Shown piece after piece: positions 7,862 through 16,556 of a DNA stretch of 64,000 bases. The notes under the pieces were generated by a model that was given only the letters and a program-made list of their open reading frames with translations, ran no database searches and was not told the DNA's origin. A program made the position numbers and the translations under genes. Source of the stretch: Pantoea vagans (GTDB lineage: Bacteria; Pseudomonadota; Gammaproteobacteria; Enterobacterales; Enterobacteriaceae); the NCBI RefSeq assembly GCF_004792415.1, contig NZ_CP038853.1, positions 2,108,001-2,172,000 of the forward strand, read 5' to 3'. How positions within the stretch are numbered: position 1 is the stretch's first letter; each line of letters starts with the position of its first letter.

Positions 7862-9490
7862 ATGACCCTGACACAACGATGTGGCGCGTGGCTGATCACG
7901 CTGCTGATGCTCACGAGCGCGTCAATCCAGGCAAAGACCCCGGATGACCAGCTGATCGTCGGCATGAATATGAACAACCTGCTCACCTTGGATCCGGCCG
8001 CGATGACCGGCAACGAGGTGGTCGGCATTGTGGTGAATCTCTATGACGGCCTGGTGGAGCTGAATCCGCAGCAGCTCACCGAAGTGCGCCCGGCGCTGGC
8101 GGAACGCTGGTCAGTCAGTCCGGATAACCGCACCCTGACCTTCCACCTGCGCAACAACGTCAGGTTTCACTCCGGCAATCCGCTCACCAGCGCTGATGCG
8201 GTCTGGTCGATGCGCCGGGTGCTGCATCTGAATCTGGCGCAGGCGTCGGTGTGGAAGTCCTACGGTTTCAGCCGCGAGAATGTGGACCAGATGATCACCG
8301 CCCCCGACGACCGCACGCTGGTGATCACCCTGCCTAAGCCTAACGATCCGCAACTGGTGATCTACTCGCTGGCGGCGCTGGGCAGCATGGTGGTGCTGGA
8401 CCGCAAAACCGTGCAGCAGCATGAGGTCGATGGCGACTGGGGCAACCGCTGGCTGACCACGCATGAAGCGGGTTCCGGCCCGTTCCTGCTGGATGTCTGG
8501 CAGGCAAAAGATGTGCTGCGGATGAGTCGCTCGGCAGACTACTGGCGGGGTGAGGCGAAGATGTCGCGGGTGGTGTTCCGCCATCTGCAGGAGTCGCAGA
8601 CCCTGCGGCTGATGATGCAGAAAGGCGATCTCGATATCGCCAGCAACATGGCAATCCCCGATGTGCGCGCCCTGCGTCACGATCCCGATCTCACCATCGA
8701 TGCCGTCAGAAAAGGGACAATCTACTACCTGGCGATGAGCATGAACGATCCGCGCTTTGACAATATTAAGGTGCGTGAGGCGGTCCGCTATCTGGTCGAT
8801 TATCAGGGCATCAATAAAAGCCTGATGACCGGCTATGGCGAACTGCACCAGCGCCCGATTCAGGCGGGGATGCCCGCCACGCTGCCCGACCCCGGTTACC
8901 GGCTCGATGTGCAGCGCGCCCGTGCGCTGCTGGCTGAAGCGGGTTATCCGGAGGGCTTTGACACTACGCTGCGGGTGCTGGCCGATCAGCCGTTCCTGAA
9001 TATCGCCATCGCCATTCAGTCAACGCTGCTGCAGGGCGGCATCCGGGCAAAAATCATTACCGGCACCGGCAACCAGATTTATGGTGCGATGCGCGATCGC
9101 CAGTTCAGCCTGCTGGTCGGACGCGGCGGCAGCGGCGTGGAGCCGCATCCCCACTCCAGCCTGCGTGCGCTGGTCTACAACCCGAACAATGCCGACAGCG
9201 CCCGGCTGACCAATTTCCAGGGCTGGCGTACCGGTTTCTACGACGCGCAGCTCAACCGCATGATCGATCAGGCGCTGGTGGAACGCGACAAAACCCGCCA
9301 GCAGCAGGCTTATTTCGCCATCCAGCAGCGCTATGACCAGCTGGTGCCTGCGCTGATGCCGATTTCACAAATGCTTGACTCCGTGGTGGTCAGTAACCGG
9401 GTACAGGCGTATCAGCCCCATCCTTCTGCGACCACCTTCCTGCGCGACGTCTGGAAAACGCCTGACAGCCTGGCGGGAGGCACACCATGA
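7862..9490 (+). CDS. ABC transporter substrate-binding protein, DppA/OppA family
   Basis: A 542-residue periplasmic binding protein of the SBP_bac_5 family. The signal peptide covers about residues 1-24 (cleavage near SIQA-K). The fold's first landmark is LDPAAMTGNEVVGIVVNLYD, and the conserved LAERWSVSPDNRTLTFHLR follows. Its 3' end overlaps the permease start by 4 bp. Family members bind di- or oligopeptides, but also nickel, haem, opines and oligosaccharides, so the ligand is open; the enolase-superfamily partner suggests an acid sugar or amino-acid derivative. Confidence 0.9.
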   Translation: MTLTQRCGAWLITLLMLTSASIQAKTPDDQLIVGMNMNNLLTLDPAAMTGNEVVGIVVNLYDGLVELNPQQLTEVRPALAERWSVSPDNRTLTFHLRNNVRFHSGNPLTSADAVWSMRRVLHLNLAQASVWKSYGFSRENVDQMITAPDDRTLVITLPKPNDPQLVIYSLAALGSMVVLDRKTVQQHEVDGDWGNRWLTTHEAGSGPFLLDVWQAKDVLRMSRSADYWRGEAKMSRVVFRHLQESQTLRLMMQKGDLDIASNMAIPDVRALRHDPDLTIDAVRKGTIYYLAMSMNDPRFDNIKVREAVRYLVDYQGINKSLMTGYGELHQRPIQAGMPATLPDPGYRLDVQRARALLAEAGYPEGFDTTLRVLADQPFLNIAIAIQSTLLQGGIRAKIITGTGNQIYGAMRDRQFSLLVGRGGSGVEPHPHSSLRALVYNPNNADSARLTNFQGWRTGFYDAQLNRMIDQALVERDKTRQQQAYFAIQQRYDQLVPALMPISQMLDSVVVSNRVQAYQPHPSATTFLRDVWKTPDSLAGGTP

Positions 9491-10518
9491 TGATGACCCT
9501 GACACGAAATCAGTGTCGCCGCATCAGCCATCGCGCGGTGCAGGTGCTGATCACGCTCTTCGGCCTGCTGCTGCTGACCTTTTTTATTGGCCGGGTAATG
9601 CCGCTGGATCCGGTGCTGGCGATAGTCGGCCCCGACGCCGATCAGGCCACTTATCAGCAGGTCTACCACCAGCTTGGCTTTGATAAACCGCTGTGGGTGC
9701 AGTTTGGCCTCTATCTTAATGCCCTGCTGCATGGCGACCTGGGCCACGCGCTGCTCACCGGCCAGCCGGTAGTGCATGACATCCTGCGCGTCTTTCCCGC
9801 CACGGTAGAGCTGGCCACGCTGGCAATTGTCATTGGCGCAGGGCTGGGCGTACCGCTGGGTGTGCTGGCGGCGGCGCGGCGTAACAGCGTCATCGACTAC
9901 GTGGTGCGGATGCTCAGCCTGGCCGGTTACTCCACGCCGATCTTCTGGGTCGGCATGATGGGCCTGCTGCTGTTCTATGCCCATCTCGGCTGGGTCGGCG
10001 GTGCTGGCCGGGTGGACTTCAGCCTTGATGGCATCGTGCCGCGTCGCACCGGCTTTATGCTGATTGATGCCCTGCTGGCGGGCAACGGTCAGGTGTTCCG
10101 GAATGCGCTGAATCATCTGGTACTGCCCGCCTCGCTGCTCGGCTTTCACTCCATGGCCTACATCAGCCGGATGACGCGCAGCTTTATGCTGGCGCAGCTG
10201 TCACAGGAGTTCATTCTGACCGCGCGTGTCAAAGGCCTGACCGAGTGGCAGGTGATCTGGCAGCACGCGTTTCGCAATATCCTGGTTCAGCTGCTGACCG
10301 TGGTGGCGCTGGCCTATGGCTCGCTGCTGGAGGGTGCCGTGCTGATTGAAACCGTCTTCTCCTGGCCCGGTTTTGGCTCCTATCTCACCAGCAGCCTGAT
10401 GCTGGGTGATATGAATGCGGTGATGGGCTGCGTGCTGGTAGTCGGCCTGATCTTTGTGCTGCTTAACCTGATCGCCGACCTGCTCTATCAGGTGTTCGAT
10501 CCGAGGACCAAAGTATGA
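9487..10518 (+). CDS. ABC transporter permease, DppB family
   Basis: A 343-residue inner-membrane permease with about six hydrophobic helices. The EAA-type cytoplasmic loop that docks to the ATPase is visible as EFILTARVKGLTEWQVIWQH, and the conserved SLLEGAVLIETVFSWPG follows. It begins at an ATG overlapping the binding-protein stop and ends overlapping the second permease by 4 bp, consistent with strict co-translation of the heterodimeric channel. Confidence 0.92.
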   Translation: MMMTLTRNQCRRISHRAVQVLITLFGLLLLTFFIGRVMPLDPVLAIVGPDADQATYQQVYHQLGFDKPLWVQFGLYLNALLHGDLGHALLTGQPVVHDILRVFPATVELATLAIVIGAGLGVPLGVLAAARRNSVIDYVVRMLSLAGYSTPIFWVGMMGLLLFYAHLGWVGGAGRVDFSLDGIVPRRTGFMLIDALLAGNGQVFRNALNHLVLPASLLGFHSMAYISRMTRSFMLAQLSQEFILTARVKGLTEWQVIWQHAFRNILVQLLTVVALAYGSLLEGAVLIETVFSWPGFGSYLTSSLMLGDMNAVMGCVLVVGLIFVLLNLIADLLYQVFDPRTKV

Positions 10519-11420
10519 CGATCTCCTTTGACACCCCTTCTGCCGGTCACACCCGCGAGCGGCTGGCGCGCTGCCGGCGATTCGCTGCCCGCTGCGGCAC
10601 TTTCCTGTGGCGCATGGCCTGTAATCCCCTGACCGCCATCGGCGGCGGCATTGTGCTGCTGCTCTGCATCGTGGCGCTGTTTGCGCCCTGGATCGCACCG
10701 TATCACCCGCTGATTCAGGATCTGGATAACGCCCTGACGCCGCCCGGTACAGCCCACTGGTTCGGCACCGATGAGTTTGGCCGGGATATCTTCAGCCGGC
10801 TGGTGTGGGGGGCGCGCATCACGCTCTACATCGTGCTGCTGGTCTCAGTGACCGTCGGGCCGCTGGGCCTGCTGCTGGGCGTTACCGCGGGTTACTTTGG
10901 CGGCAAAGTCGATGGCGTGCTGATGCGTGTCACCGATATCTTCATCTCCTTTCCCAGCCTGGTACTGGCGCTGGCATTTGTTGCGGCGCTGGGTCCGGGT
11001 CTGGAGCATGTGGTGATTGCCATTACCCTCACTGCCTGGCCGCCGATCGCCCGTCTGGCGCGTGCCGAAACGCTGTCGCTGCGTCAGGCGGACTTCATCT
11101 CAGCGGTGCGATTACAGGGCGCGTCGCCGCTGCGGGTGCTGTGGAAGCATATTATTCCGCTCTGCCTGCCCTCGGTGATTATCCGCATCACCATGAACAT
11201 GGCGGGCATAATCCTCACCGCTGCCGGGCTGGGTTTTCTCGGACTGGGCGCACAGCCGCCGGATCCGGAATGGGGCGCGATGATCGCCAGCGGCCGTACC
11301 TACATGCTGGAGTGCTGGTGGGTGGTTACCGTGCCCGGTCTGGCGATCCTGATTAACAGCCTGGCATTTAACTTCTTAGGAGATGGCCTACGTGACCTGC
11401 TCGATCCCCGCAGTGAGTAA
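10515..11420 (+). CDS. ABC transporter permease, DppC family
   Basis: A 301-residue permease with the N-terminal OppC region (NPLTAIGGGIVLLLCIVALF) and the family signature HWFGTDEFGRDIFSRLVWGA after the first helix. The EAA loop reads DFISAVRLQGASPLRVLWKH. The C-terminus GDGLRDLLDP is typical of DppC. It partners the DppB-type permease just upstream. Confidence 0.93.
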   Translation: MTISFDTPSAGHTRERLARCRRFAARCGTFLWRMACNPLTAIGGGIVLLLCIVALFAPWIAPYHPLIQDLDNALTPPGTAHWFGTDEFGRDIFSRLVWGARITLYIVLLVSVTVGPLGLLLGVTAGYFGGKVDGVLMRVTDIFISFPSLVLALAFVAALGPGLEHVVIAITLTAWPPIARLARAETLSLRQADFISAVRLQGASPLRVLWKHIIPLCLPSVIIRITMNMAGIILTAAGLGFLGLGAQPPDPEWGAMIASGRTYMLECWWVVTVPGLAILINSLAFNFLGDGLRDLLDPRSE

Positions 11421-12258
11421 CGCCTCGCCGTTGCTCGACGTGCGCGATTTGCACGTGAACTTTGTTAACGGACGCCAGATCACCCCGGCGGTGCGCGGCG
11501 TCTCCTTTCAGCTCGGTCAGGAGAAGCTGGCGATTGTCGGCGAGTCCGGCTCCGGTAAATCGACCGTGGGCCGCGCCCTGCTGCAGCTGCATCCGGCCAG
11601 GGCGCGCATCGAGGCGAGCCGGATGCAGTTTGGTGATATCGACCTGCTGCACGCCAGCCCGGCGCAGATGCGCGCCATTCGCGGCAAACGCATCTCCATG
11701 ATTATGCAGGACCCGAAATATTCCCTGAACCCGGTGATTCGGGTGGGCGAGCAGATCGCCGAAGCCTGGCGCAGTCATCATCGCGGTCAGAAAGCAGCGG
11801 CGCGTCAGCGGACGCTGGCGATGCTGGAGGAGGTGCAGATCCGCGATCCCGAACGGGTCTATCAGCTTTATCCGCATGAAATTTCCGGCGGTCAGGGGCA
11901 GCGCGTGATGATCGCTATGATGCTGATCACCGAGCCGGAACTGGTAATTGCCGATGAGCCGACTTCTGCGCTGGATGTCTCGGTTCGCCTGCAGGTGCTG
12001 GCGCTGCTGGACGATCTGGTGAAGGCGCGCGGGCTGGGACTGATTTTTATCAGCCACGATATCAGTCTGGTACGCAGCTTCTGCGATCGGGTGCTGGTGA
12101 TGTACGCCGGACGCGTAGTGGAGTCGCTGGCCGCCAGTGAGCTTGACCACGCGCAGCATCCCTATACCCAGGGATTGCTGGCGGCACTGCCCGACCTTGA
12201 TCACCGTCGTACACGCCTGCCGGTATTACAACGTCATGCCAGCTGGTTGACGGACTAA
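11413..12258 (+). CDS. ABC transporter ATPase, DppD family
   Basis: A 281-residue nucleotide-binding subunit. Walker A is GESGSGKST, the Q-loop follows at IMQDPKYSLNP, the signature is ISGGQGQRV, Walker B is LVIADEPTSALD and the switch His is in FISHD. The GTG at 11413 overlaps the permease stop by 8 bp (GTGAGTAA). An in-frame ATG at 11383 would add ten residues, but its AGGAG touches the start codon and that stretch lies over the conserved end of the permease gene. Both starts remain possible. Confidence 0.9.
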   Translation: MSNASPLLDVRDLHVNFVNGRQITPAVRGVSFQLGQEKLAIVGESGSGKSTVGRALLQLHPARARIEASRMQFGDIDLLHASPAQMRAIRGKRISMIMQDPKYSLNPVIRVGEQIAEAWRSHHRGQKAAARQRTLAMLEEVQIRDPERVYQLYPHEISGGQGQRVMIAMMLITEPELVIADEPTSALDVSVRLQVLALLDDLVKARGLGLIFISHDISLVRSFCDRVLVMYAGRVVESLAASELDHAQHPYTQGLLAALPDLDHRRTRLPVLQRHASWLTD

Positions 12259-12268
12259 GGAGTTCGCG

Positions 12269-13021
12269 ATGATTGATGTGAAAAATCTCAGCCTGAGTTT
12301 TGGTGACGACGATTGCCGGAATCAGGTGCTGTTCGACGTAAATCTGCAGGTGAAACAGGGTGAAGTTTTCGGGCTGGTGGGCGAGTCGGGCTCGGGTAAA
12401 ACCACGGTGCTGAAGTGCCTGGCGGGATTATTTACTCACTGGCAGGGAGAGCTGAGCATTGATAACCAGCCGCTGGCGCACCGCATCGATCGGGCGCGCT
12501 GTCGTCAGGTACAGATGGTGTTTCAGGACCCTTACGGTTCGCTGCATCCGCGTCACACGCTGGGCGACATCCTGGAAGAGCCGTTGCAGATTCAGGGTAT
12601 CGGGCAGCGCCAGCAGCGGGTGGTGGCGATGCTGGATAAGGTCGGGCTGAATCGCGCCTGGCAGACGCGCTATCCGCACCAGCTTTCAGGAGGCCAGCGT
12701 CAGCGCGTGGCGATTGCCAGGGCGCTGATACTGGAGCCGCGCGTACTGCTGCTGGATGAGCCCACTTCTGCTTTGGATGTTTCGGTTCAGGCGGAGATCC
12801 TGAACCTGCTCAGCGATCTGCAGCAGCAGGAGACCCTGACCTATCTGATGGTGACGCACGATCTCGGCGTGGTGGCGCATCTTTGCCATCGTGTGGCGGT
12901 GATGCAACAGGGCAAAGTGCTGGAGACGCTGGATGTGCCGACGCTGGTGGCGGATCGCGCTGCGATGCCCTATACGCGGATGCTGGTCGAGGCGAGTCGC
13001 CACACTCATGTGGCAGGCTGA
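12269..13021 (+). CDS. ABC transporter ATPase, DppF family
   Basis: A 250-residue second ATPase of the importer. Walker A GESGSGKTT, Q-loop VFQDPYGSLHPRH (the DppF/OppF hallmark), signature LSGGQRQRV, Walker B VLLLDEPTSALDV and His-switch in MVTHDLGVV are intact. A ribosome site AAGGAG lies 8 bp before the ATG. It closes the operon that starts at the enolase-superfamily gene. Confidence 0.93.
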   Translation: MIDVKNLSLSFGDDDCRNQVLFDVNLQVKQGEVFGLVGESGSGKTTVLKCLAGLFTHWQGELSIDNQPLAHRIDRARCRQVQMVFQDPYGSLHPRHTLGDILEEPLQIQGIGQRQQRVVAMLDKVGLNRAWQTRYPHQLSGGQRQRVAIARALILEPRVLLLDEPTSALDVSVQAEILNLLSDLQQQETLTYLMVTHDLGVVAHLCHRVAVMQQGKVLETLDVPTLVADRAAMPYTRMLVEASRHTHVAG

Positions 13022-13048
13022 AAGTCAGCGGAGGTCAGGAAAGAGAAT

Positions 13049-13073
13049 AAAAAAAGGCCGGTCAGACCGGCCT
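13049..13073 (-). terminator. terminator of the RpiB-type isomerase gene
   Basis: The stem GGCCGGTC/GACCGGCC is followed on the minus strand by TTTTTTTATT. It stands between the convergent ABC operon and isomerase gene and may serve both. Confidence 0.85.
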
Positions 13074-13089
13074 CGTGAAATCGGAGGAC

Positions 13090-13728
13090 TTAGTGCGTCA
13101 GCTGACGCACAAAGGCAACGATCTCCTGATTTTTGCCATGCTCAAACAGGCACTGCTGGAAACGCGGGCCGCTGACAGCGGTACGCACCAGTTCAGGATC
13201 AATAGCGCGCAGCGTGTCGAGATAGTTATCTTTGATCACTGCAGCCTTAACCTGGTTCAGCAGACCGGCATTGCGCACCTGCGGCTCTTTACGCTCTGGC
13301 GGATAGCCATTGCCCTTCTCGCCGGTGAACGCTTTTTCAAAGATAAAGCGCAGATTCAGTTCTGCACCCCAGCCAAACCCTTTGGCAAATGGCAGGGATA
13401 AGGCATTGCCGTTGTTGATCTGCGCAAACAGGTAAGCATCGGCAGGATCGATACAGTAGCCGCAGACCACGCCCGGATGGATGTTCAGCGACATCAGCGC
13501 GCCCTGTCCGGTGCCGCAGCCCGCGACCACGAAATCCACCGCCTGGCTGTTGAGCAGTATGCTGGCCTGAATACCGAGGTGAATGTAAGTCAGATGGTGA
13601 TCCTGCTCATCGCTCATCCCGACGTTGAAGACCTGATGGCCCAGCGGCTGTGCGACGCCTTCCAGTTCTTTCAGCACGGTAACGTTTTTAGCGGCCTGGC
13701 TGTTTTCCATCATTAATGCGATTTTCAT
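13090..13728 (-). CDS. RpiB/LacAB-family isomerase, probable unsaturated-uronate isomerase (DhuI-like)
   Basis: A 212-residue protein of the RpiB/LacA/LacB fold. The family core is VVAGCGTGQGALMSLN, where the Cys/Thr-Gly segment forms the catalytic and phosphate loop. It is about 60 residues longer than a true ribose-5-phosphate isomerase B, with a distinct C-terminal part. The start is ATG behind a GGGTA-type site. A KdgR palindrome separates it from divergent kdgF. LacAB-fold isomerases (DhuI) replace KduI in converting 4-deoxy-5-keto-uronate in some bacteria; regulon context suggests the same reaction here. A plain pentose or galactose phosphate isomerase is the alternative. Confidence 0.7.
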   Translation of the reverse strand: MKIALMMENSQAAKNVTVLKELEGVAQPLGHQVFNVGMSDEQDHHLTYIHLGIQASILLNSQAVDFVVAGCGTGQGALMSLNIHPGVVCGYCIDPADAYLFAQINNGNALSLPFAKGFGWGAELNLRFIFEKAFTGEKGNGYPPERKEPQVRNAGLLNQVKAAVIKDNYLDTLRAIDPELVRTAVSGPRFQQCLFEHGKNQEIVAFVRQLTH

Positions 13729-13749
13729 GATCTACCCTTATAAATTAAT

Positions 13750-13764
13750 TGAAACACTGTTTCA
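13750..13764. promoter_or_regulatory. KdgR-type operator
   Basis: TGAAACACTGTTTCA is a perfect 7-1-7 palindrome in an AT-rich setting (AATTGAAACACTGTTTCATT). It closely follows the KdgR consensus AATGAAACATTGTTTCATT. It lies between the divergent isomerase and kdgF genes and could repress both until a pectin or uronate intermediate is present. Confidence 0.8.
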
Positions 13765-13867
13765 TTTTAATGAAAAAGCACTAAAGTGCATGGGCTAATT
13801 CACCTGCGCGCTGTGAGAGCCATCACAAAACGGCCATTGCAGTGCCTGTTACCGCATGAGGATTCCG

Positions 13868-14197
13868 ATGTTTATCTATCATAAAGACCAGCCACTGGAC
13901 GATTTGGGTGATGGCGTGACCCGCCGCGTGCTGGCACATGGCGGCACCATGATGGCGGTTGAAGTCCGTTTTGAAAAAGGGGCGACTGGCCCGCTGCATC
14001 ACCATCCCCATGAGCAGCTAACCTATGTACTGAGCGGACGCTTTGCCTTCACCATTGACGGTGAAACGCGGGAAGTCGGCGCAGGAGATACACTCTACAA
14101 AGCACCTGATGTGGTTCATGGCTGCGTCTGTCTTGAGGCGGGTGTGCTGCTGGATACCTTTACGCCGCAACGCGAAGATTTCCTCGCTGCTAAATAA
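13868..14197 (+). CDS. kdgF: KdgF-like cupin, unsaturated uronate linearisation
   Basis: A 109-residue single-domain cupin. The metal-binding motif is GPLHHHPHEQLTYVLSG in the first half and a second His is in APDVVHGCV. Length and layout fit KdgF, which opens 4,5-unsaturated galacturonate or mannuronate to the linear keto form in pectin and alginate catabolism. The start is at 13868 with GAGGAT upstream; the earlier in-frame ATG at 13856 lacks a site. The KdgR palindrome in the promoter supports the assignment. Generic cupins look alike, so the call rests partly on context. Confidence 0.75.
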   Translation: MFIYHKDQPLDDLGDGVTRRVLAHGGTMMAVEVRFEKGATGPLHHHPHEQLTYVLSGRFAFTIDGETREVGAGDTLYKAPDVVHGCVCLEAGVLLDTFTPQREDFLAAK

Positions 14198-14203
14198 CCG
14201 ACG

Positions 14204-14224
14204 CGGCCCGATGGGCCGTTTGTT
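14204..14224 (+). terminator. weak terminator after kdgF
   Basis: CGGCCC-GAT-GGGCCG followed by TTTGTTG. The stem is strong and the T run is interrupted. Confidence 0.55.
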
Positions 14225-14462
14225 GAACTGACCTGATGTTGTCTCTTTTCCCTGCCCGCCGGATTTGACTTAAAACCGGTGCAATTTTTCTGAATTTCTC
14301 TTCACTGCTAACTGAATGATTAGCCAGCACTTCCTCTGCAGCCGCGCTACGCTTAGCGCCGGCTTAAAAATCATTCAGGCAGATTTCTGTACAAAATAAG
14401 GATCGTTGTATAAGTTTAATAGCAACACCAGTGCGTTTTTTAACCCGAAACAGGACAATAAT

Positions 14463-14702
14463 ATGCCAATGCAAAACACCCTGACCCTGCCGGTGAACCA
14501 TACCATCCCGGTCAAAAATGAGTTCACATCATCCTTTGCCGCCTCTGAGCAGGACAAACTTAATTTTCTGATTGAGGAGTTACTGGAAGCAGGCAAAGAA
14601 AAAAGCTGCATGGAACTGCTGCGTCATCTGGCCTCTGCGGACAGCGCAGAAGAAGAAGCGTGCTGCCGTGAACTGCTGACGCTGCTGATGGCACAAAAAT
14701 GA
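14463..14702 (+). CDS. small helical protein, possibly YmgB/AriR-like
   Basis: A 79-residue acidic protein starting at an ATG with ACAGGA upstream. The first 25 residues look disordered; the rest (EQDKLNFLIEELLEAGKEKS onward) is predicted as two or three amphipathic helices with three Cys. The layout E-x-L...L-x-x-G-x-x-x-S...LL-x-x-L loosely recalls the YmgB/AriR biofilm and acid-resistance family, but similarity is weak. It is flanked by long non-coding stretches and has no operon partner. Function unknown. Confidence 0.6.
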   Translation: MPMQNTLTLPVNHTIPVKNEFTSSFAASEQDKLNFLIEELLEAGKEKSCMELLRHLASADSAEEEACCRELLTLLMAQK

Positions 14703-15017
14703 AGCCTGTGGCTGGCGGTTTAGCGCAGATTCACTACGCTTCAGGACCTTTATTACTACTCCGGACATTCGCCTGACCGCACGTCGCCGTTCAGGCGTAT
14801 TCATTTTCATGTAAACATTGCCTGTTGTTCCCAACGCCAGATTGCCCACAGCAGCGGATGCTGTTTCGGGCGGTTAATCCGGGGTTACTCACCAGCCCTC
14901 CCCGCCTCTGATTGCTTATCCCTCCCTGCGTTTGTTAGCCTGAATCGCGCATCGGCGAGACGCGCCTTACACCGGCCGTACGGTTTATTACCCACCTGTT
15001 AAAGGAGTGACACGATC
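14703..15017. other. intergenic region, no gene seen
   Basis: About 315 bp without a supported frame. The stretch CGCCTGAACGGCGAC-like pairs around 14772-14800 (cgcctgaccg / cggcgt...cgttcaggcg) form an imperfect stem, possibly a terminator for the 79-residue gene. The ribosome site AAAGGAG of the next gene is at 15000-15006. Nothing else is recognisable. Confidence 0.4.
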
Positions 15018-15506
15018 ATGACTTCTGCACCTGCCACACTGCATCTGCTGTGTGGAAAAATTGCCTCCGGGAAATCGACGCTGGCAGCGGAACTGGGCGC
15101 TTTACCGGGTTGCGTGGTCATCAGCGAGGATCAGTGGCTGGCCGCGCTCTGGCAGGACGAGATGCATTCAGTGGCCGACTACGTGCGCGTTGCGGCAAAA
15201 CTCAGGAAGGCGATAACGCCCCACCTGGTGGCGCTGCTTAACGCGGGTGTCTCGGTGGTACTCGATTTTCCGGCCAACACCCGGGCGAATCGTGACTGGA
15301 TGCGCTCAGTGATAGAGGCGTCCTCTGCCGATCATCGCCTGCATTATCTGGACGTGCCGGACGCACTGTGTAAATCGCGTCTGCACGCCCGTAATCAGGG
15401 CGGCGAACACGCCTTTGCCGCCACGGACGAGCAGTTTGCGCTGATTACCCGCTATTTTGAACCGCCGCAGGAGGAAGAAGGCTTTCACCTGGTGCGCCAC
15501 GGTTAA
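15018..15506 (+). CDS. P-loop AAA-type ATP-binding protein (zeta/kinase-like)
   Basis: A 162-residue nucleotide kinase fold. Walker A reads GKIASGKST at residues 13-21; ISEDQWL follows as the acceptor-site strand, and VVLDFPANTRANRDWMR is the second core strand. A short lid Arg region is at LCKSRLHARNQ. Small proteins of this type phosphorylate small molecules such as antibiotics, sugars or nucleosides; the substrate is not evident. A good AAGGAG precedes the ATG. It converges on the DapA-family gene with 12 bp between stops. Confidence 0.75.
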   Translation: MTSAPATLHLLCGKIASGKSTLAAELGALPGCVVISEDQWLAALWQDEMHSVADYVRVAAKLRKAITPHLVALLNAGVSVVLDFPANTRANRDWMRSVIEASSADHRLHYLDVPDALCKSRLHARNQGGEHAFAATDEQFALITRYFEPPQEEEGFHLVRHG

Positions 15507-15518
15507 CGTCTTCTGCTA

Positions 15519-16412
15519 TCAGGAGAGATCGAGAGCGGCAAGCACGTCAGCAATCTCCCGACAATCGGCAGCGGAAAGCGGCAATAGCGGACGCGGCAGG
15601 CAGTCGCGTTCGGTCAGCCCCAGCAGCCCTGCCGCAGCGCTGATTACCCGGAAACTTCCGCCGTGCTGGCGGAACAGTGTCCACAACGGCTCAAGACGAT
15701 CGGACTGTGCTCTGACGCTCGCAAAATCACCTGCGGCTGCCGCCCCGGTCATCGCTTTTGCAACGCGCGGAAACAGCCCGCCGCACACCGAATACCAGCC
15801 ATCACAGCCTGCAATCAACCCGTTGCCGGCAGAGGCATCACCGCTAACGCCAATCGATACGGAAGCAGGCAGCGTGTTGCGCAGTTGCGCGAGGCGATCA
15901 TTCGCTGCGGACTGCTCCGCCGGTACACCCGGAATTTTCACTGAACCCACGCCACGCAGTTGAGCGATCCGGCCCAGCAGCGCATCAGAAAACGTAAAAT
16001 GAGTCGTGCCCGGATTGTCATAGACACAGATTGGCACCGAGGCGTGACGCGTCACGGTCTCATAAAGCGCGAACACTTCCTCCTCTTTCAATGCCTGATA
16101 ACCCAGCGGCGGCAGCAGTAATGCGGCAGCACCCGCCTGCTGCGCATCTTCAGTCAGCGCCAGCACCTCATCGGTGCTCACCGCACCTACGCAGATCATC
16201 ACCGGAATCGAATCTGCATGTTCAACCGCCAGCGTTGCGATGCGCCTGCGCTGCGTGCGGGTCAGATACGCATAGCTGCCGGTTGAACCCAGCACGCCAA
16301 GGGAGTCAACTTTTGCCTCCGTCAGCCTGCTCAGCAGCCGCAGAAAGGCGGCTTCATCGGGTCTGCCCTCTGCAAAGGGAGTAAGGGGAAAGGCGCTGAG
16401 TCCACTGAACAT
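15519..16412 (-). CDS. DapA-family class I aldolase/dehydratase
   Basis: A 297-residue (beta/alpha)8 protein of the dihydrodipicolinate synthase/N-acetylneuraminate lyase family. The phosphate or carboxylate site is GVLGSTGSYAYLT (G-[ST]-T-G-E-like, with Ser-Tyr for Glu), the conserved Tyr is in VYDNPGTTHF, and the Schiff-base Lys is in GVGSVKIPG. The departure from GTTGE argues against a true DapA; a 2-keto-3-deoxy acid aldolase or related lyase is likelier. Start at 16412 (MFSGLSAFPLTPF) agrees with the family; a 68-residue upstream extension has no similarity. It is divergent from the small monooxygenase-ACT-ArsR operon. Confidence 0.85.
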   Translation of the reverse strand: MFSGLSAFPLTPFAEGRPDEAAFLRLLSRLTEAKVDSLGVLGSTGSYAYLTRTQRRRIATLAVEHADSIPVMICVGAVSTDEVLALTEDAQQAGAAALLLPPLGYQALKEEEVFALYETVTRHASVPICVYDNPGTTHFTFSDALLGRIAQLRGVGSVKIPGVPAEQSAANDRLAQLRNTLPASVSIGVSGDASAGNGLIAGCDGWYSVCGGLFPRVAKAMTGAAAAGDFASVRAQSDRLEPLWTLFRQHGGSFRVISAAAGLLGLTERDCLPRPLLPLSAADCREIADVLAALDLS

Positions 16413-16556
16413 ATCGTCTGCTCCATTGTAAGAATGCGTTGCCTGGCTGACGTTCGTCCGTACAGCCATATTTCGGTTCCGGCCGAAGCATCGGTTCGCT
16501 CCGCCCGCTATTTTTGTGCCATCACCCTCTTTACTCTCGTTTAAAGGAAGATAGCG

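Noticed and set aside
11368..12204. 278-codon minus-strand frame
   Set aside because: It is antisense to the DppD-type ATPase gene, whose motifs are complete.
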